From assembly GCA_051155775.1 (NCBI GenBank), contig DAXETV010000006.1, positions 1 to 64,000 of the forward strand: a stretch of DNA of 64,000 nucleotides, read 5' to 3'. Under the pieces are notes generated by a model. That model worked only from the letters and a program-made list of their open reading frames with translations, did no database searches and had not been told where the DNA came from. How positions within the stretch are numbered: position 1 is the first letter of the stretch; each line of letters starts with the position of its first letter. Source of the DNA: CAYSCZ01 sp051155775. Lineage in GTDB: Bacteria > Bacteroidota > Bacteroidia > Cytophagales > Cyclobacteriaceae. The translations under genes and the position numbers were made by a program. Shown here piece after piece: positions 17,176-26,577 of this stretch.

Positions 17176-18738
17176 TTAACCATACATCTCAATAATCCGG
17201 TCCATACACCGCTCTCCGTCCATGGCGGCACTAACTATTCCTCCAGCGTAGCCTGCCCCCTCTCCACATGGAAATAGCCGCTTGATCACTGCATGTTCAT
17301 AAGTTTGTTTATCTCTTGGTATTCTTACCGGAGAAGAGGTTCGGCTTTCAACGCCTACGATCTGAGCTTCATTGGTTAAAAAGCCTTTCATCTTTCTGCC
17401 AAAGTGTTGGAATCCCTGCCTTAATCGTTTGCCAATAAATTGTGGGAGCACATCCATGATATTTACGGAAGTCAGTCCTGGCTGGTAGGAAGTTCCCACC
17501 ACCCTGGCGGATACTTTCCCTTCCACAAAATCCACCAGCCGCTGTGCAGGAGCTACCTGCGCTTTACCACCTAATTTCCATGCTTCTTTTTCGACATCTT
17601 CCTGGAACCGGAGGGCTGCCAATTCTTTAAATTGATTGTATTGAGGGATGTCTTCCAATGCTACAGCCGCTACAATGCCCGAGTTAGCATATTTACCATC
17701 TCGCCGTGAAGGACTCATCCCGTTAACCACCACCTCGCCGGGAGCAGTTGCGGCTGGCACAATAAATCCACCAGGGCACATGCAAAAAGAAAATACCCCA
17801 CGTTCAACATTTTTGATGGTTGTCTGGGAAACCAATGAATAAGCCGAGGCCGGTAAGTACTGTCCTCTATCTCTTTTTTTGTATTGAATTTCGTCTATGA
17901 TCGCTTGCGGATGCTCTACCCGCACCCCCAAAGCAAATGGCTTGGCTTCAATGGCTACTTTGCGAGTTAAGCATAGTTCAAAAATATCCCGCGCAGAGTG
18001 CCCCGTAGCAAGAAGTACAGCAATTCCTTTGAATTCATCTGCTCCACATTTCACCCCTTTCATTTCCCCTTGCTCAATAATAAAATCTGTCACTTTGGTA
18101 TTGAAATGAACTTCACCGCCAGCTTGCAGAATAGTTTCCCTCATGGCCGTCACTAACTGAGGTAGTTTATTGGTGCCAATATGGGGATGCGCTTCAAAAA
18201 GGATATGCGAAGCAGCACCATGGGCTACAAGAATCTCATAAACGCGACGAACGCTACCTCTTTTGGTCGAACGGGTGTACAACTTACCATCTGAATAAGT
18301 ACCTGCCCCACCTTCACCAAAACAATAATTACTATCAGGATTTACAATATGTTTTTTGTTAATATCTGCAAGATCCCTCCTTCTTGCTCTGACATCTTTA
18401 CCACGTTCAAGAATGATTGGTTTTATTCCACCTTCAATAGCTTTGAGTGCCGAAAACATTCCTGCAGGACCAGACCCAACGATGATTACCTGAGGTGATT
18501 TTGAAACATCAAATGCTTTTTTATGATATTCCACATATTCAACTTCAGGTGGAGAATCCCTGATCCCAATATTGAGATTAACCTTTATTTGTTTTTGCCT
18601 TGCATCAATGGATCGCCTAAGCATTTGGAAGTACTGATTTTCATCCATGACACCGGTGGCTCTAAGATATTCTTCAAGTGCTTCGTGATCAAATCCAATC
18701 TTCGGAGGCACAACAAGCTTTTTTTCAGGCATCAGCAA
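17176..18738 (-). CDS. COG2509-type FAD-dependent oxidoreductase
   Basis: A 520-residue flavoprotein. The N-terminal extension of about 85 residues precedes the dinucleotide fold VIIVGSGPAGMFSALKAIEGG (near residues 83-102). Next come an ILERG strand end, the CFGEGGAGTYSDGKL signature and a C-terminal LFPCGEGAGYAGGI block that closes the FAD site. This is the COG2509 'uncharacterised FAD-dependent dehydrogenase' family, whose physiological substrate is unknown. An in-frame ATG two codons downstream (MPEKK) is an equally good start. It lies 29 bases downstream of the M24 peptidase gene on the same strand. Confidence 0.88.
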   Translation of the reverse strand: MLMPEKKLVVPPKIGFDHEALEEYLRATGVMDENQYFQMLRRSIDARQKQIKVNLNIGIRDSPPEVEYVEYHKKAFDVSKSPQVIIVGSGPAGMFSALKAIEGGIKPIILERGKDVRARRRDLADINKKHIVNPDSNYCFGEGGAGTYSDGKLYTRSTKRGSVRRVYEILVAHGAASHILFEAHPHIGTNKLPQLVTAMRETILQAGGEVHFNTKVTDFIIEQGEMKGVKCGADEFKGIAVLLATGHSARDIFELCLTRKVAIEAKPFALGVRVEHPQAIIDEIQYKKRDRGQYLPASAYSLVSQTTIKNVERGVFSFCMCPGGFIVPAATAPGEVVVNGMSPSRRDGKYANSGIVAAVALEDIPQYNQFKELAALRFQEDVEKEAWKLGGKAQVAPAQRLVDFVEGKVSARVVGTSYQPGLTSVNIMDVLPQFIGKRLRQGFQHFGRKMKGFLTNEAQIVGVESRTSSPVRIPRDKQTYEHAVIKRLFPCGEGAGYAGGIVSAAMDGERCMDRIIEMYG

Positions 18739-18767
18739 TACAATGATAGGTTATTAAGCAGTTTGTA

Positions 18768-20123
18768 CTACTCATTAGGAATCAATACCCTTGGTATGGT
18801 CATTATTTTGGTTTGTCGGCCATCAATGTAGAGTACTTTTTCTCCATCAAAGTAAGCATCTTCCTCTAGCATAATGCGGATTTCCTTTTCCCATTCATCG
18901 ATATAAACACCTGCATTCAACTCTATGGAATAAGCTGTATTGGCATAAAGCGGGTAATCACCCTTTCCTGGCACACCGCCCTGTTGATCCCACAATCCAA
19001 TGGTTGGGCCTGCGCCATGACCATGAAAACCTATGGGATGGGTGTAGATCACCCCTTTCAATTGTTCGGCTTTACATTGAGCAAGTGTTCTTTTCAATAT
19101 TTCATTGCCCGGTCTACCTTTTACAAAATTGGAGGTAAGGATATCCTGTACCCGGTTTCCTTTTTTAAACGCTTCTCTTAAAAATAAAGGCGGCTCTTTT
19201 TCACCCTGTTTCAGCACATACGCATGTTGTTGGGTATCGGTGTTAAGCCTTAAATAGGTGATACCAAAATCGACGTGCAACAGGTCTCCGGGATAAATGG
19301 TTTGTTGTTCCGGTCTTTCCGAAAATGCTCTTAGGTGTTCAAATGATTCCGGATCTTTTCTTTGAAGGGATACAGTAGGATGAAACCAGGCTGTAAAACC
19401 TAATTCCCGAATGCGGTCTCTATACCACCAAACCACATCATCAGTAGTGCTGATACCTGGTTGGATTACTTTTTCCGAAAATCCTTCTGCAATGATCTGG
19501 TGTGCCATACGCACGATATTCTGATAAACCATCATTTCGCTCGCTGTACGAGCTTCCAGCCAACCTATGGCTACATTTTCAGCGCTCACAATTCTGTTTT
19601 GATATTTTTTTGGCAGAACATCCATAAGCTTTTCATAATGGGTTGCTGAGATCCCATCTGCCAGTGCAAAGGTTTCTGATTTATTGATGCCTATATTCTT
19701 TGGTTCTTTTTCTATGATCATATCAGCCAAAGCCTTCCATTGGTCGGGTTGCTCCTCTTTGTCCCAAACGGTTTTGAATAGCTCACCGGTATTGTAGCGG
19801 GACATGCCAAAGGTTTCCAAAGGTTTATCCTCCCCGGGATCATAGGCAATTAACATCGTGGTCCTTCTGGCAGACTTCCAGGTAGCAGGAAGTAATGTTT
19901 TGATTACCGGGTCCTCATTATATTCCCTGGCAATAATCACCCACATATCGATTGCTGACCTGCGCATAATTTCCGGCAGGACTGTTAGAATCCGTTCTTC
20001 CAACCACCCATCAACCGCTTCAGCCCGTTCGCGCATGCTCAAGGTCTTGGGGAAGTAAGGATTTTGTGCATTGAGGTTGAGTGATAGGGTGATGAAGATT
20101 GTAAATAAACTAATTGCTTTCAT
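18768..20123 (-). CDS. Secreted M24 family Xaa-Pro aminopeptidase-like protein
   Basis: The 451-residue protein has a signal peptide (residues 1-19, ending LNLNAQ) and an M24 'pita-bread' domain in the C-terminal half. Candidate metal ligands are in LLHVDFGITYLRLNTDTQ (two Asp), THPIGFHGHGAGPTIG (His) and YSIELNAGV (Glu), with a final Glu near residue 425. The N-terminal creatinase-type domain spans about 35-185. M24 peptidases remove N-terminal residues preceding proline. With the signal peptide and the S9 and M14 peptidases, it suggests periplasmic peptide degradation. Confidence 0.88.
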   Translation of the reverse strand: MKAISLFTIFITLSLNLNAQNPYFPKTLSMRERAEAVDGWLEERILTVLPEIMRRSAIDMWVIIAREYNEDPVIKTLLPATWKSARRTTMLIAYDPGEDKPLETFGMSRYNTGELFKTVWDKEEQPDQWKALADMIIEKEPKNIGINKSETFALADGISATHYEKLMDVLPKKYQNRIVSAENVAIGWLEARTASEMMVYQNIVRMAHQIIAEGFSEKVIQPGISTTDDVVWWYRDRIRELGFTAWFHPTVSLQRKDPESFEHLRAFSERPEQQTIYPGDLLHVDFGITYLRLNTDTQQHAYVLKQGEKEPPLFLREAFKKGNRVQDILTSNFVKGRPGNEILKRTLAQCKAEQLKGVIYTHPIGFHGHGAGPTIGLWDQQGGVPGKGDYPLYANTAYSIELNAGVYIDEWEKEIRIMLEEDAYFDGEKVLYIDGRQTKIMTIPRVLIPNE

Positions 20124-20127
20124 TAAC

Positions 20128-20135
20128 TAAGTTTG
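20128..20135 (+). promoter_or_regulatory. Possible Bacteroidota -7 element (TAAGTTTG)
   Basis: TAAGTTTG matches TAnnTTTG and lies 26 bases before the ATG of the next plus-strand gene, a sensible distance for a short leader. No clear -33 TTTG is seen at the usual 19-base spacing. Confidence 0.3.
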
Positions 20136-20161
20136 TCATAAAATAAATGTAATTTAAAAAT

Positions 20162-20482
20162 ATGGAAAGAATTGTAATAGTTGCCTATAAACCATTACCC
20201 GGAAAAGAAAAAGCGTTAGAGGAGCTGATGAAAACACATTGGGATACCCTAAACAAGGAAGGATTAGTATCCAATCGAAAATCAATTATTGCAAAGTCTA
20301 GTAATGGGACAATCATTGAAGTGTTTGGCTGGAAATCAAAAGAAGCTATAGAATATGCCCACACTAATAAAGCTGTGCAGGAAATGTGGCAAGAATATGC
20401 CAAGGTATGCGAATTTATACCCATTGGTCAGGTGCCAGAAAGTGAGCAACTATTTTCGGAGTTTACTCCGATCGAAACATAG
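20162..20482 (+). CDS. Antibiotic biosynthesis monooxygenase-like (ABM) dimeric alpha/beta barrel protein
   Basis: A 106-residue soluble protein with the pattern strand (RIVIVAYKPLPG), helix (KALEELMKTHWDTLN), strands (SIIAKSSNGTIIEVFGW) and helix (KEAIEYAHTNKAVQEMWQEY). This is typical of ferredoxin-like ABM/EthD proteins. Members include quinol monooxygenases and many of unknown function. No catalytic residue can be identified. It lies convergent to the COG2403 GTPase gene with 15 bases between. Confidence 0.65.
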   Translation: MERIVIVAYKPLPGKEKALEELMKTHWDTLNKEGLVSNRKSIIAKSSNGTIIEVFGWKSKEAIEYAHTNKAVQEMWQEYAKVCEFIPIGQVPESEQLFSEFTPIET

Positions 20483-20497
20483 AATCAAACAATTACT

Positions 20498-21844
20498 TTA
20501 CCCATTTTTTGCAGTATTTTCATTTATAAAATCTTTCAAAGCTGATTCCATATTCGGCTCACCCCGTTCTTTCAGGTTGTAATAAACACGGGTATTTGGT
20601 TTCTGAATATTGATAATCCTTGATAAGTCAATAGGCGTACCTACAACTACAGCATCACAATCACAAGCATTGATGGTCGTTTCAAGGTCTTTTAGTTGCT
20701 CCTCTCCATAACCCATGGCAGGTAGCAGCGTACCAATATCCGGATAAATCTTATAGGTTTTATCTATCTTACCAACAGCAAATGGGCGCGCATCCACAAA
20801 ACCTTCTGCCCCAAATCGCTGACCGGCCACCGCTCCTGCACCTATCTTCATTCCTCCATGGGTTAATGTAGGTCCATCCTCAACCACTAAAATTCTTTTG
20901 TCTTTGATTACGGCCGGATCATCAACCATGACTTCTGAGTCAGCTTCTATTACAACCGCATGTGGATTTAACCGGTTGATATTTTCTTTTAACTGACTTA
21001 TCTGTTCCACGGAAGCTGAATCCATTTTATTGATGATTGCGATATCCGCCATTCTAAGATTGATTTCTCCCGGAAAATAATTCATTTCATGACCTACCCT
21101 GTGTGGGTCGGTAACCACTATGTAAATATCAGACTGGTAAAATGAAAAGTCATTATTGCCACCATCCCAGATGATCACATCACATCCATCAGGATCATTT
21201 TCTGCTGCCATCAAAATGGCTTCATAATCCACGCCGGCATAGATTACATTCCCTCGCGTAATATGTGGTTCGTACTCTTCCATTTCTTCAATGGTACAAT
21301 CATGATTCTTCAGGTCTTCGATGGTGGCAAATCGCTGAACTTTTTGTACTTCCAGGTTCCCATATGGCATTGGATGACGGATAGCTACCACTTTCAGGCC
21401 TGCCCCCATCAATACTTCAATGACTCGTCTTGAGGTTTGGCTTTTGCCACAGCCCGTACGGGTAGCACAAACTGAAATCAACGGTTTGGTACTTTTTATC
21501 ATGGTTTCATTTGGTCCTAACATACGGTATCCAGCCCCTGCTGCCTGGACAATTGCGCCTATGGCCATCACATGATGATAGCTTACATCGCTGTAAGAAA
21601 AAATACATTCATCTACTTCGAGATCTTTTATCAAATTTGGCAAATCGTCTTCTGGATGGATGGGAATACCTTCCGGATACAATTCACCACTAAGTGAAGG
21701 CGGGTAAATCCTACCATCAATATCCGGAATTTGAGCGGCAGTAAATGCGACGACCTTATAATCCGGATTGTTTCGAAAGTAAATATTGAAGTTGTGGAAA
21801 TCTCTTCCGGCAGCGCCTATGATTATTACATTTTTTTGGGTCAT
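20498..21844 (-). CDS. COG2403 GTPase / cyclic 2,3-diphosphoglycerate synthetase-like protein
   Basis: The 448-residue protein has an N-terminal Rossmann-like region (VIIIGAAGRDFHNFNIYFRNN) and a central P-loop domain (VCATRTGCGKSQTSRRV, near residues 130-146; DVIIWDGGNND near 220). IINKMD is a G4-like motif. The family is named after archaeal cyclic 2,3-diphosphoglycerate synthetase, but its bacterial members are of unknown function. Length fits the family. It is a single gene, divergent from the aminotransferase across a 201-base AT-rich gap in which I see no other feature. Confidence 0.8.
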   Translation of the reverse strand: MTQKNVIIIGAAGRDFHNFNIYFRNNPDYKVVAFTAAQIPDIDGRIYPPSLSGELYPEGIPIHPEDDLPNLIKDLEVDECIFSYSDVSYHHVMAIGAIVQAAGAGYRMLGPNETMIKSTKPLISVCATRTGCGKSQTSRRVIEVLMGAGLKVVAIRHPMPYGNLEVQKVQRFATIEDLKNHDCTIEEMEEYEPHITRGNVIYAGVDYEAILMAAENDPDGCDVIIWDGGNNDFSFYQSDIYIVVTDPHRVGHEMNYFPGEINLRMADIAIINKMDSASVEQISQLKENINRLNPHAVVIEADSEVMVDDPAVIKDKRILVVEDGPTLTHGGMKIGAGAVAGQRFGAEGFVDARPFAVGKIDKTYKIYPDIGTLLPAMGYGEEQLKDLETTINACDCDAVVVGTPIDLSRIINIQKPNTRVYYNLKERGEPNMESALKDFINENTAKNG

Positions 21845-22045
21845 GGTTGTTATATTTAAATATTGATCGAAAAAATTGGATCAATTAAAACAGAATAAAA
21901 ATGATCTTAATCAGCTTAGAATTAGAGGAAGGTCATCTTCATTATGTGAAGAATTGATTTAATTGAAAATTACAAGAATTTATCAAGGCGTTGAATTTAT
22001 TTCGACGTTGCTGTAAATATTTAAAAACACAAACAACATCAACCC

Positions 22046-23239
22046 ATGCAATTCTCAGAAAGAACACAACACCTTGGCACGGAAACAGCATTTAAAGTTT
22101 CAGGAGAAGCTGTGTCTTTTGCCGCCAAAGGTAATAAAGTTTATCCCTTCCATTTAGGTGATATGAACATACCAACGCCTGGAAATATAACAGAAGCAAT
22201 TTTCAAAGCCATTAAAAATGGCAAAACAGGTTACTGCCCGGCAGCTGGTCTTCAACAACTGCGGGAGGCCCTAGCCGATGAAATCAACAGCTCGCATGAC
22301 ACAAACTACAAACCAGAGAATGTAGCAGTACAACCCGGTGGTAAACCCGTTATAGGTAAATTTATTTTGGCCTTAATGAACCACGGTGACGAAGTGCTTT
22401 ATCCAAATCCCGGTTATCCGATCTATGAAAGCCAGATTGAATTTCACGGAGGCGTTGCTGTTCCCTACAAATTTGAGGAGGGGGAAGAAAATTTCACGCT
22501 GGATGTGGAAGCGATAGAAAAACTGATAACACCTAAAACAAAAATCCTGATTATTAACAATCTTCAAAATCCCAGCGGTGCAGAGTCATCAGAAGAGGAA
22601 TTACGAAAACTGGCGGAAATAGCGGTTAAACATAATTTGTATGTTCTTTCAGACGAAGCCTATTTTGATATCAGGTATTCAGGAAAATCCAGATCAATTG
22701 TGTCTTTCCCTCATATGGAAGAGCGAACAATCTTATTATATACTTTTTCTAAAAAATATGCTATGACCGGTTGGCGCTTAGGTGCCGCTATTGGTCCTTC
22801 AGAAATCATTGACGTCATCGCTAAAATCAATGTAAATCATGAATCATGCACCAACCATTTCATCCAATATGGAGGAATTGAAGCACTCACCGGTGATCAG
22901 TCAGGGGCCAGGAAAATCGTAGAAACCCTGAAAATAAGAAGGGATCTGGCAGTCTCTCTTTTGAATAATATTGAGGGTGTAAAATGCTTTAAACCAAATG
23001 CCACTTTTTACCTGTACCCGAATGTGACAAATGCTATGGCGAACAGGGGAGAGGATGACTATGAAACCTTCAGAAAGCAAGTGCTTGAAAATACAGGGGT
23101 ATCTTTCTGTACCCGGTTACATTTTGGAAGGGCACTTCCCGAAGAAAAAGAAAAGTACATACGCTTCGCATATTCTGGAATAAACCCGGATGAGATAGAA
23201 GAGGGAATGGATCGGTTGAAAAAATATCTTGAACATTAA
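22046..23239 (+). CDS. Class I/II PLP-dependent aminotransferase
   Basis: A 397-residue fold-type I aminotransferase. Visible landmarks are NPGYPIYESQ, NNLQNPSGA (Asn contacting PLP), LSDEAYFDIRY (Asp/Tyr at the ring) and YTFSKKYAMTGWRLG with the Schiff-base lysine, then an Arg near the C-terminus (KYIRFAYSG) for the substrate carboxylate. It transfers amino groups between an amino acid and a 2-oxo acid; donor specificity is not clear. Fifteen bases separate it from the D-glycerate dehydrogenase-like gene, so the pair could interconvert serine or glycine-related 2-oxo acids. Confidence 0.9.
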   Translation: MQFSERTQHLGTETAFKVSGEAVSFAAKGNKVYPFHLGDMNIPTPGNITEAIFKAIKNGKTGYCPAAGLQQLREALADEINSSHDTNYKPENVAVQPGGKPVIGKFILALMNHGDEVLYPNPGYPIYESQIEFHGGVAVPYKFEEGEENFTLDVEAIEKLITPKTKILIINNLQNPSGAESSEEELRKLAEIAVKHNLYVLSDEAYFDIRYSGKSRSIVSFPHMEERTILLYTFSKKYAMTGWRLGAAIGPSEIIDVIAKINVNHESCTNHFIQYGGIEALTGDQSGARKIVETLKIRRDLAVSLLNNIEGVKCFKPNATFYLYPNVTNAMANRGEDDYETFRKQVLENTGVSFCTRLHFGRALPEEKEKYIRFAYSGINPDEIEEGMDRLKKYLEH

Positions 23240-23254
23240 AATGTATATTCTTAG

Positions 23255-24220
23255 ATGAGCAATATATTCATAACCCGTATGATCCCTCAGGCTGGGATTG
23301 ACCACTTAAAGAAACATTGTAAGGTCGTTGAAATTAATCCTGAAGACCGTGTATTGACAGCTGAAGAACTGAAAGAAAAAGTTAAGGGAAGGGATGCGGT
23401 CTTATGCCTGCTAACTGATGTAATCAACGACGAGGTATATGAGGCTGCCGGTGCTCAGTGCAAAATTTTCGCCAATATGGCCGTTGGCTATAACAACCTA
23501 GACCTTGAAGCTGCTTCAAAGCGCAACATCATTATTACCAATACGCCCGGTGTATTATCAGATGCCACAGCGGATATGGCCTGGGCTTTACTATTTTCCA
23601 CAGCCCGCAGGATTGTAGAAAGTGATGCCCATATTAGAAGTGGAAAATGGGAAGGTTGGGGGCCATTGCAATTCATTGGCCAGGATATCACCGGACGCAC
23701 GCTGGGAATTATCGGCGCAGGACGTATAGGCACCAACTTTGCCCTGAAGTCGATAGGATTCAATATGAAGGTTTTGTATTGCGACCCTAATCGAAACGAG
23801 GAACTGGAAAGTAAGTTAGGTGCAAGGAAAGTCGAGTTGAAGGAATTACTTCTTGAGTCTGATTTTGTATCCCTTCACGTTTTTTTATCTCCTGAAACCA
23901 GGCATCTAATTAGTGAAAAAGAATTGAACCTAATGAAGGAATCAGCTGTTTTGATAAATTCAGCCAGGGGGCCAGTTATTGATGAGCAGGCATTGGTAAA
24001 TGCATTGAAAAATGGAGCAATAGCTGCAGCGGGCTTGGATGTATACGAATTTGAACCAAAAGCAGTTGATGGGTTATTAACACTTAGGAATGTGGTGGCT
24101 TGTCCACATATTGCCAGTGCCACCTTTGAAACCAGAAATAATATGGCTGTAATGGCGGCTAGAAATATCACAGAAGTGTTGGCAGGAAAACCTGCTATAA
24201 ACCCGGTGAATGAAATCTAA
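23255..24220 (+). CDS. D-isomer-specific 2-hydroxyacid dehydrogenase (glyoxylate/hydroxypyruvate reductase type)
   Basis: A 321-residue enzyme with the NAD(P)-binding loop LGIIGAGRIGTNFA (near residues 150-163), catalytic Arg in INSARGPVIDE, Glu in the LDVYEFEP region and His in CPHIASAT (near 288). GyaR-type enzymes reduce glyoxylate or hydroxypyruvate with NAD(P)H. It follows an aminotransferase by 15 bases, consistent with a transaminase-reductase route for serine/glycine carbon. Exact substrate is inferred. Confidence 0.9.
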   Translation: MSNIFITRMIPQAGIDHLKKHCKVVEINPEDRVLTAEELKEKVKGRDAVLCLLTDVINDEVYEAAGAQCKIFANMAVGYNNLDLEAASKRNIIITNTPGVLSDATADMAWALLFSTARRIVESDAHIRSGKWEGWGPLQFIGQDITGRTLGIIGAGRIGTNFALKSIGFNMKVLYCDPNRNEELESKLGARKVELKELLLESDFVSLHVFLSPETRHLISEKELNLMKESAVLINSARGPVIDEQALVNALKNGAIAAAGLDVYEFEPKAVDGLLTLRNVVACPHIASATFETRNNMAVMAARNITEVLAGKPAINPVNEI

Positions 24221-24233
24221 TGATTCAATTAAA

Positions 24234-24374
24234 ATGCAACCATGCATACATTTAAATTGTGTGCTTCCTGTGTACTGGGGTCTCAGTAAACATTCGAAAG
24301 AATTCGGTGGAGATAGCGACTATGTTTTTTCGTATTTAGTAAAGAAATTTTATGATAAATACATTTTTATATGA
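24234..24374 (+). CDS. Possible 46-residue small protein coupled to the next ORF
   Basis: ATG 24234 opens a frame of 46 codons ending TGA at 24372-24374. The protein begins MQPCIHLNCVLPVYWGLS and ends with aromatic residues (YLVKKFYDKYIFI). Its stop overlaps the ATG of the following small ORF in an ATGA arrangement, which suggests coupling. Against this: composition is unremarkable, no family is recognised, and a 46-codon frame can occur by chance. Confidence 0.3.
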   Translation: MQPCIHLNCVLPVYWGLSKHSKEFGGDSDYVFSYLVKKFYDKYIFI

Positions 24375-24583
24375 AAGAAAGATGGTTGGAAGCATTGAAT
24401 GAAGAAGTCAGGGAACTGAGAGCGCTTACCCTGGAAGGGTGTGAAATGGCCGTCGCCATAGAAGAAACAGCAAAAGCTGCCAAAGCTGAAACCAGAGCAG
24501 CTACCCAACAAGCAAAGGATTCAGGCTCCTGTGGGAAAAACATATCGAATGACAGAACAAACCCAAGGAGAAAAGATTATTAG
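24371..24583 (+). CDS. Small Ala/Glu-rich helical protein, function unknown
   Basis: Seventy residues from ATG 24371. The first two thirds are a predicted amphipathic helix rich in Ala, Glu and Lys (ERWLEALNEEVRELRALTLEG, then AIEETAKAAKAETRAATQQAK), and the tail is basic and polar. Coiled-coil formation is plausible. The start overlaps the stop of the preceding 46-codon ORF (ATGA). No known family is recognised. Base use is ordinary for the region, so it could be a real orphan gene. Confidence 0.5.
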   Translation: MKERWLEALNEEVRELRALTLEGCEMAVAIEETAKAAKAETRAATQQAKDSGSCGKNISNDRTNPRRKDY

Positions 24584-24694
24584 CGATGTGATGGAAAATT
24601 TTTAAGCTATTCAATATCCATTAACCAGAAATTTTAAAATACCCTGTTATAAATATCTGGATTTCCGGATCACATATAAAATCAAAGGAGTATG

Positions 24695-25132
24695 CTAGTC
24701 AAGTAAATTTTCTACCTTAGACATTGTTTCTATAGGATTGTTATTTTGCTGGATGTTATTCTTAATGGACAATATCAACGAATCTATATTTTCTTTAGAA
24801 TATCCGAATCTTTTAGCTAATAACTTGCAAAATTTTAGCTCATCGGGATGAATTTCCCCATCCAAAACCATCATATGCACCAAATCATATAACTGATGAA
24901 ATTTTTCTTTTTTATCCTTGGGCACCTCCATAACAATCACTTCTGGTTCATTTTCAATCCCCTCAATGGAACGAACAGAAACCTTGTGTTTAATAGCTAA
25001 GTCATACAAAAAGGTACGCTCGGAATCGTCAAAATTTCCATCTGCTAAGGCCATCCCTATAAGGTTCTTCATATGGCTATGGCTATAATCTTTACCTTCT
25101 TTAAAGAGCTTAAGAAAATCTGCTAATTTCAT
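24695..25132 (-). CDS. TerB-like domain protein
   Basis: A 145-residue all-helical protein. Two similar acidic segments, GMALADGNFDDSERTFLYDLA and MMVLDGEIHPDELKFCKLLA, each resemble the TerB repeat (hydrophobic helix, A/LDG, acidic turn, helix), which may bind metal. TerB-like proteins occur in stress and membrane-associated contexts; nothing about tellurite resistance can be inferred here. It stands alone between the small ORFs and the geranylgeranyl reductase-like gene. Confidence 0.7.
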   Translation of the reverse strand: MKLADFLKLFKEGKDYSHSHMKNLIGMALADGNFDDSERTFLYDLAIKHKVSVRSIEGIENEPEVIVMEVPKDKKEKFHQLYDLVHMMVLDGEIHPDELKFCKLLAKRFGYSKENIDSLILSIKNNIQQNNNPIETMSKVENLLD

Positions 25133-25239
25133 TATCTAATATGTTATACCGTGAATAAAAATATATCAATGATTGACTTTGTTTGCATCTTTTGAGATTA
25201 TGCTATGAATACGATAAGTTAATAATTATTCAAATAATA

Positions 25240-26490
25240 TTAACCAATTATCTTCTTAGAAACATATTCCATAGCTTTTTTAGGCAGTCTTCTGTAAAAC
25301 CTACGCACAGAATTTTCCCTAAACTCTATATCAAAAAACATAGCAGTTATATGTCGGACCAATGCGGGGTTATCTGCAGCTTTTCTGATCACCAAATTAA
25401 AGAGCCAGGGATAACTACTAAGTAATTGTAATTGACGACTGGTTCTTAATTCTTTCCATAGCCTTTGATACACTGCTCTATCATATCGCTGAAGGTAAAA
25501 TGATGAAAAATCATCTTTATTCAGGGCTGTTTTAGCCACCTGTGCGGCAATTAGCCCGCTGATCATGGCGTTGCCAATTCCTTCGCCTGTAAAAGGATCA
25601 ATGAGAGATCCAGCATCACCCACCAACAAATAATTATCTCCTGATATTTTCCGTTTTTTTGATCCCAATGGCAATCCAAACCCTTTAATTGCCGCAATTA
25701 ATTCTGCATTCTCAAATCTTTTTTTCAGGATCGGGATCTGTTCGATGCTTTGAAGTAATATTTCTTTCAAGGATTTCCCTTTTTTTGAGCCTGCAGAACC
25801 AAAAAGCCCTAAACCCACATTGAAGCGACCATTCCCCAGGGGAAAGATCCAGAGATAACCGGGTAGGAGTTCATTGAGGTAATAGAATTCTAAAAAATCC
25901 TCACTACTTCCAGGTGAAATATTTTTATAATATGCTCTTAATCCAGCAGCATAGTACCTCCTTTCCATTTTCATCTTCCCAATGGACCGGGCGAAAACAG
26001 ACTGGGCACCATCTGCTATTATTACTAACTTACACTCAAGGCTGGTCTTTCCTGATTTATCATGGAGATTCAGGTGTCCGTTAACTCTTTTGTATTCAGT
26101 GAATTTAACCCCTTCAATGAAAGTTATTTTTGATTCGTGCCTAACCGCATCTACCAAAAAGTTATCAAACTGAATGCGGGATGAGGTGTATCCTTTGTCT
26201 GTGTACTGCTCGTTCACAAAAGGCACGGTAAGCACACTATAGTCAGGGCTAATGAATTGAAAGCCCTTTACGAGTTGTTTTTCGCTGAACTTTTTGAAAT
26301 CCTCCAGCAGGCCATAATCAATTCTTGCCAGGGTACCCGTAACCTTTGGGCCTAAGGCATCGCCACAAATTTTATCCCTTGGGAAGTTTTGTTTATCTAC
26401 CAGCGTAACAGGTATGTTATTTTTAGCGAGGTAAAGGGCAGCCGATGCGCCACCCGGACCTGCACCAACTATACAAATATCTGACTTCAT
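25240..26490 (-). CDS. Geranylgeranyl reductase family FAD-dependent oxidoreductase
   Basis: A 416-residue flavoprotein. The N-terminus CIVGAGPGGASAALYLAKNN (residues 5-24) is the FAD fold, KICGDALGPKV (near 41) is the family's CxxG-type motif, and LLVGDAGSLIDPFTGEGIGNAM (near 285-306) is the second FAD contact. Family members saturate isoprenoid double bonds or act on aromatic polyketides; the substrate here is not known. A divergent gap of 87 bases separates it from dinB. Confidence 0.85.
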   Translation of the reverse strand: MKSDICIVGAGPGGASAALYLAKNNIPVTLVDKQNFPRDKICGDALGPKVTGTLARIDYGLLEDFKKFSEKQLVKGFQFISPDYSVLTVPFVNEQYTDKGYTSSRIQFDNFLVDAVRHESKITFIEGVKFTEYKRVNGHLNLHDKSGKTSLECKLVIIADGAQSVFARSIGKMKMERRYYAAGLRAYYKNISPGSSEDFLEFYYLNELLPGYLWIFPLGNGRFNVGLGLFGSAGSKKGKSLKEILLQSIEQIPILKKRFENAELIAAIKGFGLPLGSKKRKISGDNYLLVGDAGSLIDPFTGEGIGNAMISGLIAAQVAKTALNKDDFSSFYLQRYDRAVYQRLWKELRTSRQLQLLSSYPWLFNLVIRKAADNPALVRHITAMFFDIEFRENSVRRFYRRLPKKAMEYVSKKIIG

Positions 26491-26577
26491 CGATTTAAAA
26501 AGCTTATAAAAATAAACAGTATACGTTTACTAAATCCTCATATGTTTAATTTCGTTGATTAATGATACTTATTTATT

